The notes under the pieces were generated by a model. That model was given only the letters and a program-made list of their open reading frames with translations, did no database searches and was not told the origin of the DNA. Of a DNA stretch of 64,000 nt, positions 22,879-34,713 are shown piece after piece (position 1 is the stretch's first letter; each line of letters starts with the position of its first letter). This stretch comes from Hippopus hippopus (Eukaryota > Mollusca > Bivalvia > Cardiida > Cardiidae). The translations under genes were made by a program, and so were the position numbers. The stretch covers positions 15,450,914-15,514,913 of the forward strand of contig OX328104.1 of assembly GCA_946811185.2 (NCBI GenBank). Reading direction: 5' to 3'.

Positions 22879-24671
22879 AGCTCACCTGAGCAGAAAGTGC
22901 TCAAGGTGAACTTTTGTGATAGTGCTGTGTCCGTCGTCAATGCGTCAACAATTACCTTGGATGCACTCTAGAAGCCACATTTTCAGGACAATACTCATAG
23001 AACTTTGTAAGAATTATTGTTTTGATAATATCTGTGACAAGTTCTTTGTTGGGTCATATTGGGCCATAAACTCGGTCACCAGGTCAAATCTTAGAAAAAC
23101 CTTCCATGCACTCTAGACTCCAGATTTTCGTGAAATCTGGTCAAAATGTTTGTCTTAACAATATCTCCGGCAAATTTTAAATTGGGTCACTTTAGGCCAG
23201 AAAGTAGGTCACTGGGCCAAATCTTAGAAAAACCTTGTGTGCACTCTATAGGCCACATTTTCAGGCAGAAATCTGTGAAACTTGGTCAGAATGTTTGTCT
23301 AGATATCTTGGACATATTTGAAATTGGGTCACTTTCGGTCACTGGGCCAAATCTTAAAAAAAAAAACTTGCGCACTCTAGAGGCCTTATTTTGAGTCTGA
23401 TACACATGAAACCTAGTCAGAATGTTTGTCTTGAAAATATCTCAGGCAACTTCAGAATTGGGTCACTTTGGGTTGAAAAGTAGGTAAGTATGCCAAATCG
23501 TAGAAAAACCTTGTGCGCAGTGTAGAGGCTACATTTTCAGTCTAATTCTCATGAAACCTAGTCAGAATGTTTGTCTTGATAATATCTCGGACAAGTTCAA
23601 AATTGGGTCATGTCGGATCAAAAAGTAGGTCACTGGGGCAAATCTTAGAAAAATCTTGTGTGCACAGTAGGGGCCTTATTTTCAGTCTGATACACATGAC
23701 CTGGTCAAACTGTTTGTCTTGATGGTATCTCGGAAAAGTTTGAAATTGGATCACCTCCCGTCACTGGGGTAAATCTAAGAAAAACCTTGTGCACACTCTT
23801 TCAGAGACTACATTTGCAGGATGATATTCATAAAACTTGACCAGAATGTTTGTATTGATAGTATCTCGGCCAAGTCTGAAATTGGGTGACATCAGGTCAA
23901 AAGTAGGTCACCTGTTCAAATGTTAGAAAAACCTTGTGTGCACTCTAGAGGCAAAATTTTCAGCCTGATACTTATGAAACCTGTGTAGAATGTTTGTTTT
24001 GATGATATCTTGGACAAGTTTGAAAATGGGTCACGTCTGGTCAAAAAGTAGATCACTGGCGCAAACGTTAATAAAAAAAGCTTGTATGCACTCTAGAGGT
24101 CTGGTACTCATAAAACTTGGTGAGAACATTTGTCTTGCTGATGTAGGATGATTTTGAAATTGGGTCATGTAGAGTCAAAAAGTAGGTCACTGGGCCAAAT
24201 CTTAGAAATATGTGTGCAGTCTAGAGGCCATATTTTCAGCCTGATACTCATGGTCGGAATATTTGTTTTGATGATGTATTGGACAAAAATTAGTTTACTG
24301 ATGTGTTTTACATCATCACATTCAGGATCTCTTTATCTGTCCTAGTTGACTTTCACCCGCCCGGGTGGCTCAGTGGTGAGCGTGTCGGACTCGTGACCTG
24401 GTGGTTGTGAGCTCGATACCAGGTTGAGGCGAACTTTCTTTCGGGCGTATTTTCGCCTCTCACCTCTGCTGAAGCATGTGAGGAAAGTAGTCGGTGGCTT
24501 TGGAAAGAAAGTTGTGTTAGTACTGGTGTGAGAAAGCCAGGAAACATATGTGCGTCACCGACCGCCATGATATGACCTTAGCTGTTAAAGTGGCGTTAAA
24601 CCCCAATACAACCAACCAACCTAGTTGACTTTACTCAGGTGAGCACTTTAGGGCTAATGGCCCTCTTAGTT
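22879..24671 (+). mobile_element. Helentron-like element H3 with ~145-bp minisatellite
   Basis: Complete: AGCTCACCTGAGCAGAAAGT at the start, GTGTCCGTCGTCAATGCGTC, about ten diverged ~145-bp monomers (22965-24265), and the hairpin GGGCTAATGGCCC plus TCTTAGTTT at the end. A SINE (24354-24620) is inserted near the 3' end. Confidence 0.75.
24354..24620 (+). mobile_element. tRNA-derived SINE, family S-a, with target-site duplication
   Basis: Full-length: A box TGGCTCAGTGGTGAGCG, B box GAGCTCGATACCAGG. It is flanked by the 12-bp direct repeat CTAGTTGACTTT (24342-24353 and 24621-24632), so it inserted into H3 by target-primed reverse transcription. Confidence 0.88.
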
Positions 24672-24797
24672 TCTTTGTACATATATTTATCATGTGATAT
24701 AATACAAGTACAGATGTACCGCAATTTTTTGGAAAGAGTATACCACATTCAACCTCCACATATCTCATTTTGGTCTACACCCATGGTACTGCTATTA

Positions 24798-25010
24798 AAC
24801 CCAAAATATCTAGTTAAAATGACCCTGAGACGGACAGCTTTTGAAAAATTATGGAAAGAGGAGAAAATACTGAAAACTATTATTTTCTCTGTTTCATACC
24901 ATGTTTTTTTATCATTTGAAAGTTATATCTAATCATTTTAGTCACATTGTCACCTGCAAACACTTTCAATTTGGCCAAGTCTAAAATTTTGTTGTCTGAT
25001 GCAAGATTAA
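24798..25010 (+). mobile_element. Decayed family A MITE
   Basis: Full extent, but the palindrome is broken by substitutions (GAGAAAATACTGAAAACTAT). Confidence 0.6.
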
Positions 25011-25050
25011 TGGTGTCAGTCATACAATCCTCATGTAATGCAGTAGATTA

Positions 25051-25421
25051 AACAAGAGGGCCAATGGCCCTAAAGCGCTCACCTGCGTAAAGTCATCGAG
25101 GAGTGATAAGTTGAAGAGATCCTGGGTTCGTATTCACCAACCACTCTTAAGAAAATTCTTTGTCTTATTCTCCACCATTTTCAAAATTTGAAAGTAACAT
25201 AACTTCTGATTGGCTAAACCAAATGGTTTAGCCAATCAGAAGTTGTGTTACTTTCAAATTTAAAAAACTCTGAATGATAAGACTGAGAACGTTCTTAAGA
25301 ATGGTTGGTGAGTACGAACCCAGCTGGCTGTGATGATATAAAAGCATGATTGTTAGTGACCTATTTTTTTATCCAACATTATCCAGTTTCAAACTTGTCT
25401 GTGATATTATCAAGGCAGACG
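25051..25421 (-). mobile_element. Helentron-like fragment H6
   Basis: Minus-strand 3' end: ACAAGAGGGCCAATGGCCC at the left, then the GCGCTCACCTG block and a bit of minisatellite. It is interrupted by the foldback element at 25124-25321 and truncated at about 25421. Confidence 0.6.
25124..25321. mobile_element. Foldback element (198 bp, ends GGGTTCGTATTCACCAACCA)
   Basis: The whole element is an imperfect inverted repeat: left GGGTTCGTATTCACCAACCA, right TGGTTGGTGAGTACGAACCC, centre AAACCAAATGGTTT with TAGCCAATCAGAAGTTGTG. Inserted in H6. Confidence 0.75.
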
Positions 25422-25482
25422 TAAATGAAGGAGTTTCAGTTCCAGATATACCTTTATAACATGTAGACGTACTGTTCCTTCA

Positions 25483-25672
25483 ACCCTTTGTAACACCATT
25501 TAATATCCTTTAGGAGGAAGGCATTGTGGGAAAGGGAGAAATTGCTGGTAACTTTTTCCCCCCGTTTTTTTCTATTCTTTCAAAGGCAAATCCAACCATT
25601 TTAGTGATATTTGCCATTTACAATTGCTATGAGTTTAGACCAGTATAAAAATTTGTCATTGCTAAAGAGTCA
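25483..25672 (+). mobile_element. Decayed family A MITE
   Basis: Left arm good (GCATTGTGGGAAAGGGAG), right arm mostly lost. Confidence 0.55.
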
Positions 25673-25900
25673 ACATTTTACCAAAAAACAAAATTTGGAC
25701 TGGAAAAAACTGAAAGCATAATTATGCAGATGACAATTTTTAAAAATGTTCAACTGATAATTTCTGTCTTTCATAGGGTAGAAAATATTGTGGGTAAAGG
25801 AGGAAAAGCTGCTTACCAGCATTTTCTCCTTTTTCCACAATATTTCCAAAGGTCTTCTTCAGGGTTGCTCAAACTGGAGATTGTGTGGTACAGGATAAAA
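25672..25900 (-). mobile_element. TTAA foldback MITE, family A
   Basis: Complete but diverged; right end TTGTGTGGTACAGGAT. Confidence 0.7.
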
Positions 25901-25934
25901 ATGTAATTGTTGTTGTTTTGCTAATGATATCATC

Positions 25935-26118
25935 AACCTGTTTTTTAGTCTTTTGAGGCAGACCAATTACAGGAAGGTTTGATGCTAACCAGCATTTTCT
26001 CTTTATTCCAAAATGTTTTGTACCTGTTACAAGTACCGTAAATTCCAATCATTTGTTACCTGCAAAATATGCTTTAAACATGGATACGTCCAAAAGTTTG
26101 TCATCTGGTTAAGAACTT
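25935..26118 (+). mobile_element. Decayed family A MITE
   Basis: Right arm and the CTGCAAAATATGCTTTAA half are recognisable, left half weak. Confidence 0.5.
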
Positions 26119-26189
26119 AGACAACCCAGCTTGAAAAAAAATGATACAGTACTGCAGGTAACATGTTATTTCATTGAAATGATATCCCT

Positions 26190-26479
26190 TGCCGAAAAAG
26201 ACCTTTTTGATAAAAACATAATTATAAGAGGTATTGTGTTTTGCATGCACATGTGGCCTTTTTGTTATTGGTCCATAATAAAATTATACATTAAGCCCCG
26301 TTTTTCCATGACATGGCATTTCATTTAATGAAAACAAAAAAATGATTGTCTGTAGCTTATGATAAAACAATATAAATATGAAGATTCATAAACTTTGTCC
26401 AGTAGTTAAACAGATATTGATACATAATGGAAATATACATCAAGCCCCCCCTGTTTCCATGACACAGCATTAAATAAAA
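26190..26479. repeat. Flank repeat R, copy 1
   Basis: Contains AAGCCCCGTTTTTCCATGAC, GATTGTCTGTAGCTTATGAT and GATATTGATACATAATGGAA. Copies recur at 29280-29478 and 30885-31075, always next to a Helentron-like end, so R is probably part of a larger composite unit. Confidence 0.6.
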
Positions 26480-29167
26480 ACAAGAAGGACCATTGGCCAT
26501 AATGCGCTCACCTGAGTAAAGTCATCTAGGATTGTGAAAGGCTAAGAGATCATGGTAGTGATAATGTAAAACACATTAGTGATAGTGACCTACTTTTTGT
26601 TAGATATTATTATGTGAAACATTCTGACCAAGTTTTATGAGTATCAGACTGAAAATGTGGCCTCTAGCGTGTACACAAGGTTTTTTAAGATCTTGCCCAG
26701 TGACCAACTTTTTGAATTGAAGTGACCTAATTTCAAACTTATTCGGGATATCATCAAGACAAACATTCTGACCTGGTTTCATGAGTATCAGACTGAAAAT
26801 GTGGCTTCTAGAGTGCTTAAAACGTTTTCCTAAGGTTTGGCCCTGTGACCGTCCTTAGACCCAATGTGACCCAATTTCAATCTTGTGCCAGATATCAACA
26901 AGACAAAGATTCTGACCAAATTTCATGATTATCAGACAGAAAACATGGCTTCAAGAAGCTACACAAGGCTTTTCTAAGATTTGGCCCAGCGACCTACTTA
27001 TTGACCTGAAGTGACCCAATTTCAAACTTGTCTGAGATATTTAGCATACAAACATTCTTACCAAGTTTCATAAGTATATGACTGAAAATGTGGCCTCAAG
27101 AGTGCACACAAGGTTTTTATAAGATTTTGTTCAGTGACCTACTTCTTGACCTGAAGTGACCCAATTCCAAACTTGCTCGAGATAATATCAATAATTTCAT
27201 AAGTACTGTACAAAAAATGTGGCTTCAAGAGTGCACACAAGGTTTGTCTAAGATTTTGCCTGGTGATCCTTTTGACCTGAAAGAACTCGATTTCGAACTT
27301 GTCCGAGATAATATCAAGACAAATATCTGAACAAGTTTCATGAGTATTGTACTGAAAAAGTGGCTTCTAGAGTTCACATAAAGTTTTTAAAATTTTGCCT
27401 GATGACCTACATTTTAACCAGAAGTGATCCACATATCCGAGATATCATCAAGACAAAGATTCTGGCAAGGTTTCACAAGTATCAGACAAAAAATGTGGCT
27501 GCTAGAGTGCACACAAGGTTTTACTAAAATTTGACCTGGTGACCTACTTTATAACCCAACTTGACCAGATTTCAAAATTGTCCGAATTATTATCAAGTCA
27601 AACATTCTGACCAAGTTTCACGATTATTGTACTGAAAACGTGGCTTCTAGAGTGCACACAATTTTTCTAAGATTTTGCCTGATGACCTCCTTTTTACCTG
27701 AATTGAGCCAATTTCGAACTTGTCCGAGATATCATTAAGACAAAGATTTTGGTCTGGTTTCATGAGTATCAGACTGAAACTGTGGCTTCTAGAGTGCACA
27801 CATGGTTTTTCTCAGATTTTACCTGTTGACCTACTTTTTGACCAAACATGGCCTAATTTCCAACTTGCCAAAGATATCATCCCAAACATACATTCTGAAC
27901 AAATTTTATGTGTATCAGGCTGAAAATGTGGCCTCTACGATGCCCACACAATTTTTCTAAGATTTGGCTAAGTCGCCTATTTTTTGACCCAACATGACTC
28001 AATTTTGAACTTGTCAGATATAGCATCAAGATAAACATTCTGGTTAAATTTCAAGAGTATCAGGCTGAAAATGTGGCCTCTAGAGTGCACACAAAGTTTT
28101 TCAAAGATTTGGCCAAGTAACCTACTTTTTGACCTGATATGACCCATTTTCACACTTGTTTGAGATATAATCAAGATAAACAATTGACTTACTTTCATCA
28201 GCACCAGGCTAAAAATGAGGCCTCTAGAGTGCAGGTTTTTGTAAGATCTTGTCCAGTGACTTACTTTTTTACAAGACATGACCCAATTTCGAACTTGTCC
28301 AAGATATCATCAAGACAAACATTCTGACCAAGTTTTATGTGTTTTGAGCTAAAAAGGGGCTTCTAGAGTGCACACAAAGTTTTTTCTAAGATTTGGCCCA
28401 GTAACCTTTTTGACCCAATATGACCCACTTTCAAACTTGTCCAAGACAAACATTCTGGCCAAGTTTCAAGAGTATCAGGCTCAAAACGTGGCCTCAAGAG
28501 TGCTCACAGGTTTTTCTTTGGCCAGGTGACCTACTTTTTGACCCGATATGACCCAATTTTAAACTTGTCCAAGGTATCATCAAAGCAAACATTCTAACAG
28601 ACTTTCGTGAGTATCAAGCTGAAAATGTGGCCTTAAGAGTGCAAACAAGGGTTTTTCTTAGATTTGGCCCAGTGACCTACTTTTAGACCCAACATTACCC
28701 ACTTCCGACTTGTCCGAGATATCATCAAGACAAACATTCTGGCAAAGTTTGAAGAGTATCAGGCTCAAAATGTGGCCTCTAGAATGAACACAAGGTTTTT
28801 CTTAGATTTTGCCTGGTGACCTACTTTTGATCCATTGTGACCAAATTTCAGAATTGTCCGAGATACAATCAAGACAAACATTCTGGCCAAGTTTCGAGTG
28901 TATCAGGCTGAAAATGTGGCATGTAGAGTGCACACAAGGTTTTTCTAAGATTTTGCCTGGTGACTTACTTTCTAACCCGATGTGACCCAATTTGAAACTT
29001 GTCCCAGACCTTATCAAGACAAAAATTCTGGCCAAGTTTCAAGAGTATCAGGCTGAAAATGTTGCCTCTAGAGTGCACACAAGGTAAATGTTGACGACCT
29101 CACGACAGACGATGGACACAGCACGATCACAAAAGCTCACCTTGAGCATTTCATACTCAGGTGAGCT
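26480..29167 (-). mobile_element. Helentron-like element H4 with ~18-monomer minisatellite
   Basis: Minus orientation: 3' end at the left (CAAGAAGGACCATTGGCCA), 5' end at the right (AAAGCTCACCTTGAGCATTTC then TACTCAGGTGAGCT). About eighteen monomers of ~145 bp lie between 26600 and 29085, marked by TAGAGTGCACACAAGGTTTT. The monomers have drifted, so the array is old. Confidence 0.78.
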
Positions 29168-29279
29168 GAAAAAATGGACCATCATAAGGAAAACATGTAT
29201 GAGGTTTCATCAATTTTCATCAAGGATTTTAGAAGATATCTGTCAGGATGGGTGGAGGAACAGACGGTTATGTGTCAAT

Positions 29280-29478
29280 AATAAAACTAAACATTAACCC
29301 CTTTTTTTCCATGACATGGCATTTCATTAAATTAAAATAAGCAATGATTGTCTGTGGCTTATGATAAACAAAATACAAATGAAGTTTCATAAAATTTTGT
29401 TCCATAGTAAAAGAGATATTGGTCCATTGTAGATATATACATCAAGCCCTCTTTTTCAATGACATGGCATTAAATCAA
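29280..29478. repeat. Flank repeat R, copy 2
   Basis: Same order as copy 1, from TTTTTCCATGACATGGCATT to ATGACATGGCATTAAATC. Confidence 0.6.
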
Positions 29479-30872
29479 ACAAGTGGGCCATTGGCCCTAA
29501 AGCCCTCAAGTCATCTATGGTTGAAAAAGCTGAAGAGATCCTTGTTTAAACGATGTAAAATGCATGTGTGTAAGTGACCTACTTTTTGACCAACTTGACC
29601 TACTTTTGACCTTGTCAGAGATATCATTTAGACAAACATTCTGTTAATGTTTCACGAGTATCAGACTGAAAATGTGGTCTCTAAACTGCACACAAGTTTT
29701 TCCTAAGATTTGGCCCAGTAACCTACTTTTTTATCAGCTGTGACCCTACTTCAAACTTGTCTGAGAATAAAAATAACGTTTATGACCTAGTTTCATGAGT
29801 ACCAGGCTGAAAATGTGGCTCTAGCCTACACACGAGTTTGGTTTTTTTTTTTTTCAGATTTGGCCCAGTGACCTACATTTTGACCCAAAATGACCCAATT
29901 TCAACTTGTTCAAGATAACATGAAGACCAAACATTCTAACAAAGTTTCATAAGAATCAGGCTGAAAATGAGGCCTCAAGAGTGCAAATTTTTCCCAAGAT
30001 TTGGCCAAGTGACCTTCCTTTTGACCAGACACTCAATTTCAAATCTGTCCAAGAAATCATCAAGACAAATATTCTGAATAAGTTTCATAAAAATCAGGCT
30101 GAAAATGAGGCCTCAAGAGTGCAAATTTTTCCTCAGATTTGGCCAAGTGACCTTCCTTTTGACCAGACATGACTCAATTTCACATCTGTCCAAGACATCA
30201 TCAAGACAAATATTCTGAATAATGTGACCTCTAGACTGCACACAAGGTTTTTCTAAGATTTAGCCCAGTGGCCTACCTTTTGATCTGACATGACCAAATT
30301 TTGAACCTTTCCAAGGTATCATCAAGAAAAACACTCTGACCAAGTTTCAAAAGTAGCTAGTGGAAAATGTGTCCTTTAGAGTACACACAAGGTTTTTCCA
30401 AGTTCTGACACTATGACCTATTTTTTGAAACAGACATAACCTCATTTGGAACATTTCTGAGATATCATCGAGACAAGCATTCTGACCAAGTTTCATCAGT
30501 ATTGGGCTGAAAATTTGGCCTCCAGAGTGCAACCAAGCTTTTTCTAATATTTAACCCCGTGACCTACTTTTTGACCTAATGTTACCTAACTTTGAACTTT
30601 TCTAAGGTATTATTAAGACAAACATTGTGACCAAGTTTCATGAGATCCAGTATGAAAATGTGGCCTCTAGAGTGCACATAAGCTTTCTCTAAGATTTGGC
30701 CCAGTGACCTACTTTTTCAACAACAAGACCCAATTTCGAACATTTTCAAGATATTATCAAGACAAACATTCTGACCAAGTTTCATGAGTATCAGTCCGAA
30801 AATGTGGCCTCTAGAGTCCACACAAGCTTTTTCTAATATATGGCCTCAAGACATACTTTTTGACCTGAGGTG
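29479..30872 (-). mobile_element. Helentron-like element H5, 5' end missing
   Basis: 3' end at the left (CAAGTGGGCCATTGGCCC), then about nine to ten ~145-bp monomers. No AGCTCACCTGAG terminus before flank repeat R copy 3. Confidence 0.7.
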
Positions 30873-30884
30873 ATCAGATTGCAA

Positions 30885-31290
30885 ACTTAAAATAAAATTT
30901 TGTTCCATAATTAAAGAGATATTGGTCCATAATGGAAATATACATCAAGCCCCCTTTTTCCATGACACTGCATCAAATCGAAAAAACAAAAATATACTGG
31001 TGGACCATCATAAGGAACACATGAATGAAGTTTCATCATTATTTGTCCAAGATTTTTAGAAGATATACAGACAGACAGACAGGCTGATGGATGGATGGAT
31101 GGACAGATAAATGGACGGATGGACAACGCAAAAGCTATAACCCCCCCTCAAAAAAAAAAAAATCGGCGTGAGATAATTAAGTCTTTACCAGACTACATAA
31201 TTTCAGACTTATCTACCTTGAAGCATTTCGAAAACAACAAATTAAATTGGGCTCATACTGGGTTCATATTTTGGGTTTTAGTTTTTTAAT
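30885..31290. repeat. Flank repeat R, copy 3, with GATG/ACAG microsatellite
   Basis: R sequence to about 31060, then short tandem repeats (ACAGACAGACAG, GATGGATGGATGGATGG) and an A-rich run. Similar GATG runs close old elements elsewhere in many animal genomes. Confidence 0.5.
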
Positions 31291-31326
31291 GAAATGGTCC
31301 ATTGGATTTATTCAGCGCCATAAGGG

Positions 31327-31500
31327 TTAAACTTATCCAAATTAAAAATATTCGCAGACCACAAATTAAATTGTTCAAATGTTGGACTTTGTCTTTGAAA
31401 GGGTGGAAAATATTTTAGGGAAATCATTTTTCCAACAATGTTTTCAAAAACTCTTTTTCTTTCGCCTGTTTAAACTTGAGATTATTTGATAAAAGTTTAA
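31327..31500 (-). mobile_element. TTAA foldback MITE, family A (chain 31327-32259, member 1)
   Basis: Left palindrome arm shortened (TTTTAGGGAAATCATTTTTCC). TTAA at both ends. Confidence 0.65.
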
Positions 31501-31661
31501 CCCTTTACAACAAAATCAAGAGTTTCAACTACATGTAGTTACCAGCATTTCTCCAACCATATTTTTTACCCTTTCAAAGAAGATTCCCATCATTTGAGCC
31601 ACAAATAATCTTATACAAGTGCTTTGGATTTAGACTAGTCCAAACTTTTGACATTACTTAA
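31497..31661 (+). mobile_element. Family A MITE, left arm deleted (chain member 2)
   Basis: Left inner half and most of the left arm are missing (ACTACATGTAGTTACCAGC). TTAA sites at both ends are shared with the neighbours. Confidence 0.65.
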
Positions 31662-31886
31662 CCCTTTACCACACGGCAAAATTTAAGACCTATCCAAATT
31701 GAAAGCATTTGCAGAAGACAATTTCATAGTGGCTCAAATGACGCAACTTTTCTTTGATAGGGTAGAAAACTTTATGGGAAAAGGAGAAAATGCTGGTTAC
31801 CAGCATTTTCTCCTTTTCCCACAATGTTTTCAAAAGGCCTCTTCTTCAGGGGCGTTAAAAGGCATCACTGTGTGGTAAAGGGTTAA
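31658..31886 (-). mobile_element. TTAA foldback MITE, family A (chain member 3)
   Basis: Complete with perfect palindrome. Its right TTAA is the left TTAA of a family B element. Confidence 0.85.
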
Positions 31887-32259
31887 AGGCCCAGTAAAGG
31901 CCAAAATATCAAAGCAGGTGTCATACTACATTTAAATTTAAATCATACTATTTAAAAGTATGAAAAATATTGTGGAGATGACAGTCTGTCATCATGTGTT
32001 CAGACCATAATGTTAGTTGCTGGCAGAAAAAAGAATTTTAAAATCAGGCAACAAGTAAACAAAACATACAGCTACCTGGCAGGTTTTAACCTATTTTTGA
32101 AATTAATTTCTCTGTAAGCGACTAACACTTGGACCGACCATACAATGACAGATTGTCATCTTCACAATAATTTCCAAACTTTTAAATGGTATGATATAAA
32201 TTCAAATGCATTTAAACACCCGCTTTGTTTACATTTGGCCTTTATTGTTACTTAGTTAA
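31883..32259 (+). mobile_element. TTAA MITE, family B (chain member 4)
   Basis: Reference copy of family B: TTAA, AGGCCCAGTAAAGGCC, inner blocks AGATGACAGTCTGTCATC and CTACCTGGCAGGTTTTAA, a mirrored CAATGACAGATTGTCATC, and an end with GGCCTTTATTG and TTAG/TTAA. Loosely palindromic overall. Confidence 0.75.
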
Positions 32260-32503
32260 GGCTGGAGAGAACAAAGGGTCGCCATTAAATACCAACAAGA
32301 ACTATACTATGTGTAGTACCGTAAGTTTTTTATTCAGTATCAAAAGAGATTTTTTTGACTTTTTAAATAAATAATAACAAATAATTGTCTAATCATCATC
32401 TTTTGAAAAAAGATGTGTCTCAGAGGATACAAAACAGGACAACAAGAAGAATATATATACATAAACTGTAGATCTACAGGTGAATATCAGTGGTCTTTAC
32501 ATC
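32260..32503. other. Non-repeat spacer
   Basis: AT-rich, nothing recognised. Confidence 0.5.
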
Positions 32504-32715
32504 TTAACCCTTATTCTGCTACATAACTAAAATGAAGTTTTCAATTCAATAGTAAAAACCCAAATATTGCAATTTCAAAGTTATGTTTTGGGGAATAACA
32601 TTTCCTTATCAGACAGTGAAGATTCAAGATCAGACTGCACGTTCTGTGCAGTCTGATCTTGATCTACACTGTCCACAAAAGGTCAGTGAGTCGTGCTTAG
32701 CAGCCTAAGGGTTAA
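32504..32715 (+). mobile_element. TTAA foldback MITE, family C
   Basis: Reference copy of family C: TTAACCCTTATTCTGCTA at the left, CAGCCTAAGGGTTAA at the right, and a central palindrome AGATCAGACTGCAC..GTGCAGTCTGATCT. Its right TTAA starts the next family A copy. Confidence 0.82.
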
Positions 32716-32944
32716 CTCTATATCACACTACAAAATTTCAGACGTGTCAAAATTCAAAGCATTTGCAGACAACCAACTGAAGGTGGCTCATACGATGGAA
32801 CTTGCCTTTGATTGGGTATAAAACATTGTAGAAAAAAAAAGAGAAAATGCTGGTTATCAGTTTTTTCTCCTTTTCCCACAATGTTTTCAAAAGCTTTCTT
32901 TCCAAGGATTATTGAAACTCAGGATTGTGCAGTAAAGGCATAAG
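32712..32944 (-). mobile_element. TTAA foldback MITE, family A
   Basis: Full length, right site drifted to ATAA, palindrome interrupted by an A run. Confidence 0.75.
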
Positions 32945-33162
32945 TCTTTACCACACAACAAAATTTTGGACTGGACCAGATACTGAAAGCATTCACAGAC
33001 AACAAATAAAATGCAGTTCAAATGATGCTTTTTGTCTTTGATAGTGGACAAAACATTGAGAGAAAATGCTACTTACCTGCATTTTCTCCTTTTCCCACAA
33101 TATTTTCAAAAGCCGTCTCTTTCAAGATTATTAAAACCCAGGATTGTAAGGTACACAGTTAA
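32941..33162 (-). mobile_element. TTAA foldback MITE, family A
   Basis: Left arm largely lost (ACATTGAGAGAAAATGC). Shares both boundary tetramers with its neighbours. Confidence 0.7.
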
Positions 33163-33362
33163 TTTAGCCTTCTCAATGTGAAAAAGCTCATTTTTAGCCA
33201 ATACAAAGTGTCAAGGCTGTACTGAATCAAAATATCTCTGAACATGTAAGACAGTGTTAGGACAGTGTGTCACAATATTAAGACAGCATATTGTGTAAAC
33301 AGTCTGATCTTGATATACAATTTCAACTAAATATTTGTTTCCTTTTTTCTGGTAAGAGTTAG
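33159..33362 (+). mobile_element. Decayed family C MITE
   Basis: Recognised by AGACAGTGTTAGGACAGT and ACAGTCTGATCTTGATATAC; ends decayed. Confidence 0.5.
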
Positions 33363-33570
33363 CTCTTTACCAAACAACAAATCCTGTACTCTACCAAATT
33401 CGACGTGCCTGCTGATGACAAATTAGGTGTAGCTCAAATGATGATTTGTGTCTTTGATAAGGTAGAAAACATTGTGGGAAAAGGAGAAAATGCTGGTGAC
33501 CAGCATTTTCTCCTTTTCCCACAATGTTTTCAAAAGTCTTCTCTTTCAGGGTTGTTATAAAGTCAGAGTT
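33359..33570 (-). mobile_element. TTAA foldback MITE, family A, right end lost
   Basis: Palindrome intact. Right end after GTTGTTATAAAGTC has no TTAA. Confidence 0.75.
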
Positions 33571-33692
33571 GAGTCAACCACAATGATCTATTGTTATGAT
33601 CTTGAAAAATGCTTCCTGATGATACAGCCAGGAAAAAGGAAGAAACTGTGAAATATTATGAACATGTGAATACTCAAGTACATGTGCAGTAG

Positions 33693-33896
33693 TTAACACT
33701 TCACCAGATCATGAATTCAAAACTTGGCCATATTGATAGCATATGCAGATGACACATGTAGTTCAAATTATGTGACTTCTGTTTGAAAACATTTTGGAAA
33801 GAGAAGCAAATTGGCTAGTTTTCAACATTTTTTTATGTTTTTAGAACCCTTTTCTCATGGTGTTGAAAAACATGGAATTCTTTGGTAAAGGGCCAA
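33693..33896 (-). mobile_element. Decayed family A MITE
   Basis: Ends are clear (TTAACACTTCACCAGA, TTTGGTAAAGGG) while the palindrome is heavily mutated. Confidence 0.6.
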
Positions 33897-34112
33897 GTCC
33901 AAGTATTTTCTGAAATAGACATGCTTTTTGAAAACAGTGTAGCAGCAGTTCTAATTTATAATGCAGCTACGCTATTTTTCAAGTGAATGAAAGAAACTGG
34001 ATCAAACATGTGGTTTCTCCTTTTGCAACAATGTTATCACTTGCATTTAGCTACATTTCCATACCCCATAACTTACAAGGAAGCTTTAAATTCATTCAAG
34101 AAGATAGATAAG

Positions 34113-34338
34113 TTAACCCTTGACCAAACAATCCTCTGGTCTAACAACCTTTGGAAAAAAAGGTTTTTAAAAGAATGGGCAAAAGAAGAAATGCTTGTGA
34201 CCAGCATTTTCTCCTTTTCTTTCAATGCTTTCTATCCTTCAATAGTCAAATCCTATCATTTAAACAACATTCTACTAATAGTGAGCAAAACGCTTATAAT
34301 GTAGGCAGGTTTAAATTTTGTTGTCTGATAAAGATATA
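34113..34338 (+). mobile_element. TTAA foldback MITE, family A
   Basis: Left TTAACCCTTGACCAAACAATCC. Followed directly by a family B element. Confidence 0.75.
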
Positions 34339-34713
34339 AAGTAACAGTAACAATAAAGGCCAAATGTAAACAAAGCGGGTGTTTAAACACATTTGAGTTT
34401 ACGTCATACCATTTAGAAGAATGAAAATTATTGTGAAGATGACAATCTGTCATTGTATGGTCGGTCCAAGTGATAGCCGCTGACAGAGAAATTAATTTCA
34501 AGACTACGTTAAAACCTGCCAGGTATCTGTGTCTTTTGTTTACTTTGTGCCTGATATTACAATTCTTTTTCTGCCAGTGACTAACATATGGCCCGACCAC
34601 AAGATAACAGACTGTCATCTTCACAATATTTTCGATACTTTTAAATGGTATGATTAAAATTTAAATGTATTAGGACACCTACTTTGATATTTTGACCTTT
34701 ACTGGGCCTTTAA
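34337..34713 (-). mobile_element. TTAA MITE, family B
   Basis: Minus orientation: CAATAAAGGCCAAATGTAAA at the left, TTTACTGGGCCTTTAA at the right. Confidence 0.75.

Noticed and set aside
22916..23394. Frames within the ~145-bp minisatellites (for example SRSLGQILEKPCVHSRGHIF)
   Set aside because: The monomer has no stop in one frame, so drifted copies give short similar peptides; stops and frameshifts differ between monomers.
26600..29085. Regularly spaced repeats resembling a CRISPR array
   Set aside because: Monomers are ~145 bp and directly adjacent without unique spacers; the genome is animal; they belong to a transposable element.
33987..34304. 105-codon plus-strand frame
   Set aside because: Its second half lies in a family A MITE and its first half has no recognisable feature.
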